Source: Podospora bellae-mahoneyi
Taxonomy: Eukaryota > Ascomycota > Sordariomycetes > Sordariales > Podosporaceae
Direction of reading: 5' to 3'
NCBI RefSeq assembly: GCF_035222275.1
Contig: NW_026946359.1
Location: 4,402,001-4,466,000 of the forward strand
Length of the DNA: 64,000 nucleotides
Part shown: positions 23,397 to 33,585 of the stretch, piece after piece
How the letters are laid out: each line of letters starts with the position of its first letter
How positions within the stretch are numbered: the stretch's first letter is position 1
Translations under genes and position numbers: made by a program
The notes under the pieces: model-generated
Seen by the model: the letters and a program-made list of their open reading frames with translations, nothing else
The model's database searches: none
Told to the model about the DNA's origin: nothing

Positions 23397-23470
23397 CTGA
23401 TGATGATGCTGATGATGCTGATGATGCTGATGATGCTGATGATGCTGATGATGCTGATGATGCTGATGAT
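23397..23470. repeat. TGATGATGC nonanucleotide tandem repeat
   Basis: About eight near-perfect 9-bp units built on TGATGATGC occur in tandem. There are no spacers, so it is a minisatellite-like simple repeat and not a CRISPR array. It lies in noncoding DNA. Confidence 0.9.
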
Positions 23471-24212
23471 AATGATCAGGTGTAGGAGACATGATGGTGG
23501 CGATCAGAGGTTTTTAGTGGCAGGTTTGAGGATCTCTGTTGGGATATGATATCTCTTTCTCGGTCTGCTATATTTTGAGAACTAACGAGTTCTCTTTGTA
23601 CAAGTAGATATTCAGCAAGCCAAATATAGCTGGAGAAATTCATCAAGTAATACTCCTTAGCATCAACAACCCCCCGAAATGAGCGTGGTAGTTGTAAAGA
23701 AAAAAGTGTTCTATCTATCCTCTCCTCGATGTTACTATGTCCCCTATTCCCCACCCATTCTTGTGGCAACATCATGGTTATTTGAGCCTAGTTGACAACA
23801 ACTGAGATGACACCTAGCTTGCAAACCTCTTCCGTGCCTCGAACATTGAAGAGATCTAGATGGCTCCAAGGTTACTCATAACGGATGCGTCCATACCTCC
23901 CAGTCTGCTTCAAACACTACAGGTGTCGGCCTAGCTACCCGACTTTGAATCGTGAGCGTTGCAATGACTGAAGCCATGTAAAGAGTAATATGATTCAAAA
24001 CGCAAGCGTAATTGACCTCTTTTCCCAAAGTGCACTCCCCAGTTGAAACGTTACTTGACCATAAATTACATCGCAAAAACCACCAAATCTGTTGTTATAC
24101 ACATACACTAATCCAATTACTAAATACTGATTGCTCCAACTCCTCTATTCACCCCTTCCCTCTTCACCAGCTCAACACAGTCCAACACACCACCCACCCC
24201 CACAAACCCAAA

Positions 24213-26116
24213 TCAAGACTTTGTAGACCCCGTATCAACCCTCTTAGCAGGCGGCAACGCAGGCTTCTTAAAAACACCACTCTCACCCCCTCCACCCCCA
24301 CTCCCCCCACCAATCTGCGTAAACGTCCCCCCCTTAAACCACCTATCCTCCTCCTCCGCCTTCCTCTTCCTGCTCTCCGCCATCGCCTTCGGGTCCACAA
24401 GCTCCAACCCCTGCATAGGCGTAAACGCAAGGGACGAAACCGTCCCCGCCGTCGCGCCACCCCCCAAACTCGTCCCGACGCCCGAGGTCCGCAGCCCTTT
24501 GCTCGCCAGACTGATATTCCCCGCCCCGCCACCAGTCAAACTCCTGAGCGAGGACGATGTACCCCCAATCGAAGTCGTCCCTCCCCACCCTTTGCTCTTC
24601 GCGCTGAGCTTAGCCCTCGTGCGCTGGTCAATCTGAGCGACCCGGAGACGTCCATCGTCTCGCTGACCAATCATACCCAAGCCTTTGGTGCTGTCTCCTA
24701 CGCCGTAGCCAACTTCTTTTTCTTCCTTGCCAAAGGCGACGCGGTTTTGGGCCTTGCGTAGCTCCGTCATGGCGGTCGCCTCCTTTGCTTTGCGGGCGCG
24801 GCGACCACCGCGTTTCCTGCTGGGCTTGTCGTCTGGTGCTGGGAGGGCACGGGCGCCTTTAGCATTGGGCTTGGCTTGGAGTTTGTCCAGACGGTCGAGG
24901 CACTCGTCTCGGAGACGCTCGCCTTCGGAGCCGTCGCGGAACTGGTGGAAGCAGTCGGTACGGGCGCACATGACGATCTTGTTGGCGAACATCTTCATGG
25001 CTTGTTTCTTGAGGTCGCTGGGAACCTCGCGGATGATGGGTGCCTGGAAGATGAAGCCTTGCTGGCGGATGCCCACGTTCGTGGCAAGGGCCGAGCTGTT
25101 TTGTTTCTTGGAACCCCAGGCTGGTAAGTTGCAGGCTGGGGCTTTCGAGAGACCGGTGAGACCACCCGCTTGGTTGAGAAGTTGTGCGGCAGTAAGAGAG
25201 CCGATGAGAGCTGTCAAGTTTGGCGCGAAGATGTTCATGCGTGATTGCACGTACTGGGTCAGCGTCTTCTTGGCTTCATCGAGCGAGATGACCATCTCGC
25301 AGGCTTGCACAACTCGTTGTAACTCTTCTTCAGGCATCGCCTGTCCCTTGGATGTAGTCGCCTCCACTGTGACAATCATCAGTGAGGGCCCGTCGAGAAC
25401 CTTTTTGAGGGACACCCCTAAAATGTTGTTCGTTGACTCTAGAAGCCCCTTGATACTATCCGAGTCCATCGGCCCATTTCCAAGGCAAGCAACCACCTTT
25501 GCGTATTCCAACGGGTTGGTGATGAGCGTCTCGAGCTCTGGAAACCGGACCGAGTAGTGGTCCCTGATGAACTTGTGTACCAGCGCGATTTCATTGTCGA
25601 TCTGAGTTGATAGGCTGTTTGACTGGGTCAACAGGTGGTACTCGGGATGGTCTTCGACATTTCCCACGCTGTCGACCGACTGTGCTGGCTGCTTTTCGTA
25701 ATGTGCGATTTTCTGCAACGTTCGAGACAAACTGTCAGGGCTATTGTTCCAAGATAGAGATGTAAACACTTTCCACTGTTGGGGCACAAGCGGGTATGGG
25801 TACTACTAACCTCGAGAACAGGCTTCAACGTCTTCATGAGACCTGCGACAGTGCGAACGTCACGGACAGCGCCCAGGTTCATCTTTTCGATGTTGGCCTT
25901 GGCTTCGGCTTCATCTTCAGCGGCTGCGGCAGCTTCTTCATCGATCATGTCTGCGTCCTCATTCCCATCGCCCCCGTCGCGTGCTTCTACCATGTGTGTA
26001 TCGACCTGCGCGCCATTCGCGAGTCCTTCGTCTGTGAAGAAGTCGCCATCGTTGCCCTGTTCCTCGCCAAAGTCGTCCCCGAAATCATCGAGGAGTTCGT
26101 CCGCGTAGCTGGACAT
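24213..26116 (-). CDS. prp31: Pre-mRNA splicing factor Prp31
   Basis: Two exons, 26116..25811 and 25712..24213, encode 601 residues. Prp31 is a U4/U6 snRNP protein that binds 15.5K-U4 snRNA and bridges to U5 in the tri-snRNP. The acidic N-terminus is followed by a helical region and the NOP domain at about residues 220-360, with IFAPNLTALIGSLTAAQLL and RQQGFIFQAPIIREVP typical of this fold. The Prp31 C-terminal domain follows, with GRRARKAKEATAMTELRKAQ. It ends in Gly/Ser-rich low complexity and a basic tail. The protein is longer than human PRPF31 (499 residues), mainly through the N- and C-terminal low-complexity parts. It is head to head with clf1 across 332 bp, so the two splicing genes may share a promoter. 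Confidence 0.95.
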
Positions 26117-26448
26117 TGTTTTGATGCGCGCGTGGATAACTTGGTCTGGATTGTTGCGTGCTGTCGAGAAAATGTCGATGGCAAAAGTGAATTACAAAGA
26201 AAAGGAAGGCTGTTGAACTTAATACTGCAAGCCTGTCGCCGGAGTTGGTTTGGGAGGCGCGGCTTGGTCAAGGCTTAAAAAAGTGCCCCACATCGCCGTG
26301 CGACATGGGCGAGGAATTGTAGTGTAAACAGTTCTTGAACTTCTCGTCCTCACCGTCCATCATCCCCCCACCCCCCAAAAAAAATCCCACAAACACCCCC
26401 CGTCGCCTCTCGAACGGCGAATCGCATTAATCGAGAAACCTCATCAAG
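26117..26448. promoter_or_regulatory. Shared divergent promoter of prp31 and clf1
   Basis: Only 332 bp separate the start codons of two divergently transcribed spliceosome genes. The clf1 side has a C-rich stretch (about 26362-26402). No canonical TATA box stands out. Co-regulation is inferred from the arrangement. Confidence 0.6.
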
Positions 26449-28500
26449 ATGGAGACATCACGTGGCCCACCAAGGGTCAAGAACAAGGCCGCCGCGCCTG
26501 TGCAGATTTCCGCCGAGCAGTTGCTTCGCGAGGCCGTCGATAGGCAAGAGGTCGCCCTCCAGAAGCCAACACAGCGCTTTGAGGATCTCGAAGAGTTGAA
26601 GGAGTACCAAGGTCGGAAACGTCGCGAGTATGAAGATTACGTTCGCCGAAACCGCGTTCGATTGGCAAACTGGCTTCAGTATGCCCAGTGGGAGCTTGAG
26701 CAGAAAGAGCTTGCGCGCGCCCGGTCTGTCTTTGAGCGCGCCCTCGATGTTCACCCCAACAACACTCAGCTTTGGATTCGATACATCGAGGCCGAGATAA
26801 AGAGCCGTAATATCAACCATGCGCGCAACCTCCTCGACCGCGCCGTCACCCGGCTGCCTCGCGTGTCGTCTCTGTGGTACAAGTATCTTTATGTCATGGA
26901 GATGCTGGGCGATATCCCCGGGACCCGTCAGGTATTCGATCGGTGGATGCAATGGCACCCAGATGAGAACGCGTGGGCGGCCTACATCCGTCTCGAGAAG
27001 CGATATGGCGAATATGACAGGGCGAGGGAGATTTTTCGCGCCTTCACCACGGTGCACCCAGAACCGAGGACATGGCTGAAATGGGCCAAATTTGAGGAGG
27101 AACACGGAACGACCGATCTGGTGCGCGAAGTCTTTCAGACGGCAATACAAACCATTGCTGAGCTGCTGGGCGATGATGCGGTTGACGAAAAGATATTCAT
27201 TGCTTTTGCCAGATACGAGGCACGCTTGGGCGAATATGAACGGGCGCGGGCTATCTACAGATTCGGTCTTGACAACCTCCCAAGGTCCAAATCCATGATT
27301 CTTCATGCTCAGTACACCACTTTCGAAAAGCAGTTTGGTGACCGAGAGGGAGTGGAGGACGTCATCATCACAAAGAGGAGGAGGCTTTATGAGGAGCAAG
27401 TGAAGGAGAACCCCAAGAACTACGATGTCTGGTTTGACTTTGCAAGGTTGGAAGAGAGCGGAGGCAATGCAGACCGTGTCCGTGAGGTTTACGAAAGGGC
27501 AATTGCTCAAGTGCCTCCCACTCAGGAGAAGCGCCACTGGAGGCGATACATATTTCTGTTCCTCTTCTACGCGATATGGGAGGAGAGGGAAGCCAAGGAT
27601 ATCGAACGTGCCCGGCAAATTTACGACACCTGTCTAGGATTGATCCCCCACAAGAAGTTCACCTTTGCCAAAATCTGGGTGGCCAAAGCTCACTTTGAGA
27701 TCCGGCTGGGACAGCTTACCACTGCCCGAAAGACCCTGGGACGGGCCATTGGGATGTGTCCCAAGGACAAGCTCTTCAAAGAATACATCCTCCTCGAGAA
27801 AAAGCTGTACGAGTTCGAGAGGTGCCGGACCCTGTATGAGAAGCATGTCATGTACAATCCCGCCAACTGCCAAACATGGATCAAGTGGGCCGAGATTGAA
27901 CGAGGCCTTGACGACCTGGAACGGACCCGCGCCATCTTCGAGCTCGCCATCAGTCAGCCAGTCCTGGACATGCCGGAAGTGGTGTGGAAAGCCTACATTG
28001 ATTTCGAGGAAGAAGAGGGCGAGTACGAGAGGACTCGCGAGCTGTACGAGCGCCTTCTTGCCAAGGCCGACCACCCCAAGGTCTGGATCAGCTACGCACA
28101 GTTCGAGATCAACATCCCAGAAGCGGACGAGGGCGGCGAGGAGGACGAGGACGAGGAGCGCCCGGTGAGCGAGGAGGCCAAGGAGAGGGCTCGCAAGATC
28201 TTTGAGCGTGCTCACAAGAGCATGAAGGAGAGAGAGCTCAAGGCCGAGCGGGTGTCGCTGCTCAACGCGTGGTTGGCATTCGAGAAGACGCACGGCTCGC
28301 CAGAGGACGTCGAAAAGGTGAACAAACAGATGCCGAGGAAAACGAAGAAGAAAAGAAAGCTGGAGGACGATACGTGGGAGGAGTATGTCGACTACATCTT
28401 CCCTGCGGACGACCAACAGACCAGGAGCTTGTCCAACTTGCTTGCCATGGCCAATGCCTGGAAGCAACAGACGGGTGGAAAGATTGGTGGGGAGGAATGA
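26449..28500 (+). CDS. clf1: Pre-mRNA splicing factor Clf1 (Syf3/Crooked neck), HAT repeats
   Basis: A single exon of 683 residues, close to yeast Clf1 (687). Nearly the whole chain consists of HAT (half-a-TPR) repeats with the pattern of Trp/aromatic, Ala and Glu spacing, for example [29 protein letters not shown] and later [24 protein letters not shown]. Clf1 is a scaffold of the NineTeen-associated complex that joins the spliceosome during activation. A basic cluster [13 protein letters not shown] near residue 630 is a likely nuclear localisation signal. An acidic insert ([13 protein letters not shown]) lies before the last repeats. The gene diverges from prp31 and is followed at 400 bp by the aminomethyltransferase gene. 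Confidence 0.97.
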   Translation: METSRGPPRVKNKAAAPVQISAEQLLREAVDRQEVALQKPTQRFEDLEELKEYQGRKRREYEDYVRRNRVRLANWLQYAQWELEQKELARARSVFERALDVHPNNTQLWIRYIEAEIKSRNINHARNLLDRAVTRLPRVSSLWYKYLYVMEMLGDIPGTRQVFDRWMQWHPDENAWAAYIRLEKRYGEYDRAREIFRAFTTVHPEPRTWLKWAKFEEEHGTTDLVREVFQTAIQTIAELLGDDAVDEKIFIAFARYEARLGEYERARAIYRFGLDNLPRSKSMILHAQYTTFEKQFGDREGVEDVIITKRRRLYEEQVKENPKNYDVWFDFARLEESGGNADRVREVYERAIAQVPPTQEKRHWRRYIFLFLFYAIWEEREAKDIERARQIYDTCLGLIPHKKFTFAKIWVAKAHFEIRLGQLTTARKTLGRAIGMCPKDKLFKEYILLEKKLYEFERCRTLYEKHVMYNPANCQTWIKWAEIERGLDDLERTRAIFELAISQPVLDMPEVVWKAYIDFEEEEGEYERTRELYERLLAKADHPKVWISYAQFEINIPEADEGGEEDEDEERPVSEEAKERARKIFERAHKSMKERELKAERVSLLNAWLAFEKTHGSPEDVEKVNKQMPRKTKKKRKLEDDTWEEYVDYIFPADDQQTRSLSNLLAMANAWKQQTGGKIGGEE

Positions 28501-28900
28501 GCTTGTTGTGGTGTAATTCAAGTATAAAGATAATAGGAGGTCATAGAATGCACATCAGTTGCCCTGTTTTGGGACTGAATCCCTTTTCAATGAGATTCTT
28601 GAGTGTCTCCTTCTTCTCACCATAAGACACTTACAGTATGTTGTCATTTCAGCGGAGAAGACATCAACATGACTGTTTATACTTGAACCGAGTCCAACCG
28701 TTCGGGTCCGCGTTCGCAGCGTTGCGTCCAAGGGTGGGTCGAATTCCGGGCCGAGAAACGGCCAAAGCCGGGAATGATGAGCTAAGAGCAATGAGGTCAC
28801 CTCAAACTACAACCAGCCCAACTTTCTCTCCGCCTCCTGTTCGATTCTCTTGCGCCAAAATAGGTAACCGCTGGGTCGAATTCCAGCTCAATCGGCCACG
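28501..28900. other. Intergenic spacer before glycine-cleavage T gene
   Basis: This 400 bp spacer lies between two plus-strand genes. A short inverted repeat (GGCCGAGAAACGGCC, about 28751-28765) and two copies of GGGTCGAATTCC (about 28736 and 28873) can be seen. I see no gene. Confidence 0.5.
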
Positions 28901-30355
28901 ATGCAATCTACCAGATCAACTGCGCTCTCACGAGCACTGCGGACTGCTGTCCGCAGTCACCCCCCCACCGCAAAGCGGCACACTAGCTCAGTTGCTTTGC
29001 TGTCACAGAGATTCCAATTTCAGTCGCAACATCAGCAACACCAGCCACAAAATATCCTCTCCCGCCCAGCAGCATCTTTCACACCGTCTCTCACACAACA
29101 AACCCGCCATGCCTCCTCCTCCACGACCCCCCAAACTGACCTCCAAAAAACCCCCCTCTACTACCTCCACCTCTCCCACGGCGGCAAAATGGTCCCCTTC
29201 GGCGGCTTCCACATGCCAGTCCAATATTCCTCCCTCGGCGTCGCCCAATCCCACCTCTTCACCCGCTCCCACGCCTCCCTCTTCGACGTCTCCCACATGG
29301 TCCAACGTCTCATCCTCGGCCCGGGCGCCGCCGCTTTCCTAGAGCGGATAACCCCCAGCGACTGCAAGAATCTCGAGACCCACAAGTCGACCCTCTCGGC
29401 GCTCATGACGCTGGATGGAAAAGGTGGGATTTCGGACGACACCATCATCACCAAGCTGGCCGAGGACAAGTTTTATGTTGTGACCAATGCTGGGTGCAGG
29501 GGAAAGGACAACAACTATATTGATCGGGAGATGGCAAAATGGAATACCGAAATGGGGCATGAGGGATTGAAGGTTAGGGAGGAGCAGCTGGATGGGTGGG
29601 GGTTGGTTGCTGTTCAGGGGCCAAAGGCGGAGGAGATTTTGCAGGGGGTTTTGGCAGAAGAGGGGGTGGATTTGAAGAAGCTGCTTTTTGGGGGGAGTTT
29701 GTACGCCAAGGTGAAGTATGGGGGTGGGAAGGTAAGCAGCCCGCTTTTGATCAGCAGGGGGGGTTATACCGGTGAGGATGGTTTCGAGATTTCGATCCCC
29801 CCTGCTGAGACGGTGGGTGTTACCGAGGCCTTCCTCGCTGCTGGGCCGGAGGAGATCCAGCTTGCTGGGTTGGGCGCGAGAGATAGCTTGCGGTTGGAGG
29901 CGGGCATGTGTCTGTACGGGCATGACCTCAACGACTCCATTACTCCTGTTGAGGCTGGGTTGAGCTGGATTATTCCCAAGGAGAGGAGGTCGGAGAACGC
30001 CGGTTACTACGGCGCTGATGTCATCGCCAAGCAGCTCGTCCCTAGGAGCAAAGGGGGCGTGGGTGTCCACCGTCGCCGGATCGGTCTGCTTGTCGAGGGT
30101 GCGCCCGCGAGAGAAGGGGCCGAGATTGTCTCCCGCAGTGAGGATGGCAAGGAGGCGATTAGCTTGGGGACTGTGACGAGTGGGTGCCCTAGCCCGAGCC
30201 TGGGCAAGAACATCGCCATGGGATACATCAAGGATGGTTTCCACAAGGCTGGCACCGAGGTCGACATTTTGGTGCGTGGCCGGCCAAGGAAGGCGGTGGT
30301 GACCAAGATGCCGTTTGTGCCGACCAAGTACTGGAAGGGAACCGCCCCGGCGTAA
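28901..30355 (+). CDS. Aminomethyltransferase, glycine cleavage T protein (mitochondrial)
   Basis: A single exon encodes 484 residues. The enzyme transfers the methylene group from the H-protein-bound intermediate to tetrahydrofolate, releasing ammonia, as part of the mitochondrial glycine decarboxylase complex. The first 70 or so residues are rich in Arg, Ser, Gln and His with almost no acidic residues, as expected for a mitochondrial presequence. The mature enzyme begins near TPLYYLHLSHGGKMVPFGGFHMP. Family blocks include ASLFDVSHM, GGISDDTIITKL, GYTGEDGFEIS and LRLEAGMCLYGHDL. In yeast the ortholog is GCV1. It is expected to feed one-carbon units to folate metabolism. Confidence 0.96.
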   Translation: MQSTRSTALSRALRTAVRSHPPTAKRHTSSVALLSQRFQFQSQHQQHQPQNILSRPAASFTPSLTQQTRHASSSTTPQTDLQKTPLYYLHLSHGGKMVPFGGFHMPVQYSSLGVAQSHLFTRSHASLFDVSHMVQRLILGPGAAAFLERITPSDCKNLETHKSTLSALMTLDGKGGISDDTIITKLAEDKFYVVTNAGCRGKDNNYIDREMAKWNTEMGHEGLKVREEQLDGWGLVAVQGPKAEEILQGVLAEEGVDLKKLLFGGSLYAKVKYGGGKVSSPLLISRGGYTGEDGFEISIPPAETVGVTEAFLAAGPEEIQLAGLGARDSLRLEAGMCLYGHDLNDSITPVEAGLSWIIPKERRSENAGYYGADVIAKQLVPRSKGGVGVHRRRIGLLVEGAPAREGAEIVSRSEDGKEAISLGTVTSGCPSPSLGKNIAMGYIKDGFHKAGTEVDILVRGRPRKAVVTKMPFVPTKYWKGTAPA

Positions 30356-31042
30356 GGCTTGTGGCCAGGGAAGCAGCGTATTTTTCTTATGAGGGGGGCA
30401 TGTCGTTCAACACATCGCATCGCAAAATTTGGCGCAATTACAAGGCGGACTCTCAGTGGTTTTTTCAACATATTCGGGACAAGAACCGAACGGATATGGG
30501 ATAGCGGTTATACGGAGTTAAATCTAGCAAAAATCAATGTGCTCTAACATTTCATTTTTTTTTCCACGTGTTGTGCCATGATATTTCAAAAGAATGAGAT
30601 TCAGCGGACCCCGAAAAATGTTGAAAAGTTATTATATTCTGATTGTTTATGCTCACCACATCTCCCACTGTAACTCTGGATATCCCAATCTTTTCCCTCA
30701 GCCCCAATAGACCCCTCCTCTAAGTGGCCCGTAGGTATAAAAAAAAAGCCCCCGTCCCATCCCCCTTGTCCATCAAATCGTCCGTCGTGAAGGAAGAAAA
30801 AAGCATATCCCGAGCCCATGTTGAATGTTCGCCCCAAAAGTTTTCCCACGCCCCCATGCAAAAATAACATAGAAAAATCAACGCTCTAATCAAGAATCAA
30901 AGTTCAAAAGCCAATCAGGACTCCTAACACGCCCGCCCGCCCGCCACCCTTTTCTTGAGAAAAATGGCTGTATGCAATGCAGAAAACGACACCGAAATTC
31001 TACCGAGCACCGCCCAGATGAACAATGACCACACAGTTTTTT
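30356..31042. other. Convergent 3' UTR region
   Basis: This is DNA between the ends of the T-protein gene (plus) and the ethanolamine kinase gene (minus). No credible open frame is seen. Short A- and T-rich runs are consistent with polyadenylation signals. Confidence 0.55.
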
Positions 31043-32433
31043 TTACTCCTCCTGAGCCCATCTCCTTTCTCTGAGGGGCGCTTCTTTTCCGTCTTTGTGT
31101 CTTGTGCCTGTCACCTCGTCCTTCCAGGCATAGTACTCTCCAAGCCTGATCTCGGCGTACGAGGCATAATCAAAGTCAATGGTGGAAATCTCGGCCTGGA
31201 TAAGAGCCCAGATGCCCCAGTAAAATCCTGGGACGCCGCGGAAGTGGTCAACCTCTGTGAGTAGCTGTTCCACCTCGGCCTTCTGGTCAACACCAGCAGC
31301 AGCACCGGGCTTCTTCTCTTCCCGGTAAGCAAAGTAGGCGCGGATGTATTCGTCAATGAACTGGCGTCTCTGAGCCCGAGTGGGAAGAACACTGAAGTCG
31401 CAGTCGAAGCCGCCCCACTCAGCAAAGTGGTTGGCGATGTCAAAGGCTGCGGGGGACGGGGTAGCATATTCGTAATCGATGAAGGTGACATTTTCGGTAG
31501 CCTTGTCACCGTTTGTTACACCCTGTGAGGTTTTGGGGAGAACGATAACGTTGCCGCTGAGCAAGTCGCAGTGCGCAAAGACCAACTGCAAAGGATCACA
31601 GGTTAGCAAACATATCAAGATGGAATCTCAGGTCAACTTACCCCGTTCACACCCAGGCCGGGCCGCTGGCTCAGCTGCGAGACTAGCCATGTAAGCTCCT
31701 TTTGCAACTCAGCTTGACGAGCCCTTTGCGCCTCCGTATCTGTAGGCAGAGCGAAGATCCACTTCTGCATCACAGTCCACACATTTGGGGGCGGCTTTCC
31801 TGGGGCAACATTGTCGATAACATTCTGAAACTCGGCATCCCCGAGGTTGCTGTCCAGCGTCACAGGCCCATCAGCTCTCGAGTTCTTGCGGCTGTGTCCG
31901 GTGGGAGCCTTGATACAGGGAACCACAGCATGCCACTCAGCCAGACGTTGCGCTACAGCCTTGTAAATGACGGGCTTGCGCAGATCTTCGGGCTGAGTGG
32001 GCGATCCCTGGATGAAGCGATACATCATCCCGTTCTCGAAGCGCGCAATCAGCTCTGGGGCCAGTCCATGTCTCATCAGCAGCTCATGGTTCTGCGTCTC
32101 ACGGAACCGGTCGATAATAACATCGGTGCCGTTACCGTAGGCACGTAGCAGAATAGCCTCGCTGTCCACCTCTTCCTTGGAGAGCCCTGGGCGCTTGTTG
32201 ACCGCCTTCAGCAGGGTATTGGTGATGCCATCTGTGAAGCGCACAAACTCGACCTTGTTGGACGCAGTATCGGCCCAGTCTGGGCGGATCGTGAGGACGA
32301 GTTCAAGGGCTGATTCTTCGGAGTTGACACCGTCGTAGGAAAGCGGAATTCGGCGGATGTGATGGTCGCCAGCCCCGTTCGACTGGTTACCGCCGCCGCT
32401 AGGGAGAACACCGTTCTCACCGCCCACAGCCAT
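31043..32433 (-). CDS. Ethanolamine kinase (EKI1/ETNK type)
   Basis: Two exons, 32433..31642 and 31585..31043, encode 444 residues. The enzyme phosphorylates ethanolamine with ATP, the first step of the CDP-ethanolamine route to phosphatidylethanolamine. The phosphotransferase (Brenner) motif HxDxxxxN is seen as HCDLLSGN at 269-276, and the metal-binding FIDYEYATPS with Asp301 follows, together with FDIANHFAEW. The N-terminal lobe has VRFTDGITNTLLK, the nucleotide-binding loop of this family. Fungal ethanolamine and choline kinases are close relatives; the overall pattern, including FIDYEY and NHFAEWGGFDCDF, favours ethanolamine kinase. The 1.15 kb upstream is shared with the divergent npr3. 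Confidence 0.9.
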
Positions 32434-33585
32434 TAGTTCAATCTTTTTCGAATCTGTATGTTGCGCGGGAGCTTGTGAGATGTTGAAAGAGGGAGACGGT
32501 CGGTTTTCAGGGGCAATCGAATTCGTTATTTAAAGGGAGCGCGGGGTCGCGGGGCGTGGAAATGGTCAGGACAATTGCAATTATTAAATCGTCCTGTCTG
32601 TGAGTGTGGGGGCACGCCAACAACTCAACAAAATCGAGGGAGGTAGGCGAATACAGAGATCGACTTCGACTAGCAGACAAAACTCTCGAGGAGCAGCAGG
32701 AAAAGGAGAGTCGAAGAAGAGGAGAGACCTAGAGGGAGGGTACACCCGATGGGACGGTGGGGCAGCCCTGGAGGGATTGTTACTTTCAGAGTGTGCGGTG
32801 TGGAACAACAACCTGGGATGGCGATTTATTTACTTGTTGTGGCCCAGAAACAGCGGTGATCAAGCGAAGGGTCCAAGAAGAGCGAGTGGCTTTGCAGGAG
32901 ATGTCGTGAGGGCCTTGTTGCCCAGTTTAACAATCTAGGATGTTTTGTTGTTTCTACAGTTTCAGGGAAAAAAGATGATGTTTGGGATTGGGTTTCCTCT
33001 CACACGATGCCCTTCTGTTTTAGGATGGCCCTTTTGCAGCGGGATCCATCGCCACACGCTCGCCCCTTCCTTTACTGTCACGGGCGTACCGGGAGATCCC
33101 CTCTTTCCTTTTTGGCGCATCCATGGTGTCCTCTTGGCAGTGTTTGTCTTTGAATTCCATGTGAAGTGGCCTGAGCGTTGCGGGGTGACGCCACAGGGTT
33201 CCTTTCTTTCGGCATTTTTGGTTGCCGCCCTGCCACAAGTGCCTGAGCCCCTGTGGTGCGTGCCCCGGAGGACGCCGTTTTATGTCCAAACGTCCATCCG
33301 ATTGCACCGGCCGGCCCTCCCGCATCCGTCCTGTCAACCGCTGCTCCGCTCGCCGATTGGGGTCCGCTGAAGTGCTGCGCCCCGGTCCCATCCCGCCCTT
33401 GGACACATTCGCACCAGGGCGACCTTGCTGTGCCAAGTAAGTCCTAACGTGAATTACCAGCTGCGACTCATAGGCAGTTGTGAACCCAGGTCACCACACC
33501 AGCCTTGCATTGCCAACTTCTTCGAAATCTTACCTCTTGCATGCTTGTTCTGGAATAATTGCTTTCACCCCCATACCGCGCCATC
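32434..33585. promoter_or_regulatory. Divergent promoter region of ethanolamine kinase and npr3
   Basis: This 1.15 kb lies between two divergent start codons. Overlapping open frames up to 141 codons lie in 32945-33440 on both strands, but without domains. CATGTGAAGT at 33158-33167 differs by one base from the yeast UASINO consensus CATGTGAAAT; relevance is uncertain. Confidence 0.45.

Larger units (their letters stand above)
17736..24212. other. Long gene-poor interval (about 6.5 kb)
   Basis: I find no recognisable protein-coding gene between the C2H2 factor (minus strand, so this is its upstream side) and the 3' end of prp31. Open frames up to about 170 codons occur on both strands, but they overlap one another and carry no known motif. 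There is no tRNA-like B box or rRNA. Simple repeats occur at 22203-22233, 22763-22815 and 23397-23470. Composition is not RIP-like and no transposon remnant is visible. It may hold distal promoter elements, long noncoding transcripts or lineage-specific short genes that cannot be judged from sequence alone. Confidence 0.6.

Noticed and set aside
23397-23470. Possible CRISPR-like array
   Set aside because: The units are 9 bp in direct tandem with no spacers, and the genome is fungal.
26458-28521. Two long minus-strand open frames (386 and 295 codons) opposite clf1
   Set aside because: They are mirror frames of a well-supported HAT-repeat gene, with no domain and no own promoter or splice logic.
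29339-30244. 301-codon minus-strand open frame opposite the T-protein gene
   Set aside because: It is a shadow of the plus-strand coding sequence caused by codon bias; the composition is Pro/Leu/Gln-rich and unrecognisable.
32945-33440. Open frames of 141 (plus) and 138 (minus) codons upstream of npr3
   Set aside because: They overlap on opposite strands, have no domain and lie within the divergent promoter region.
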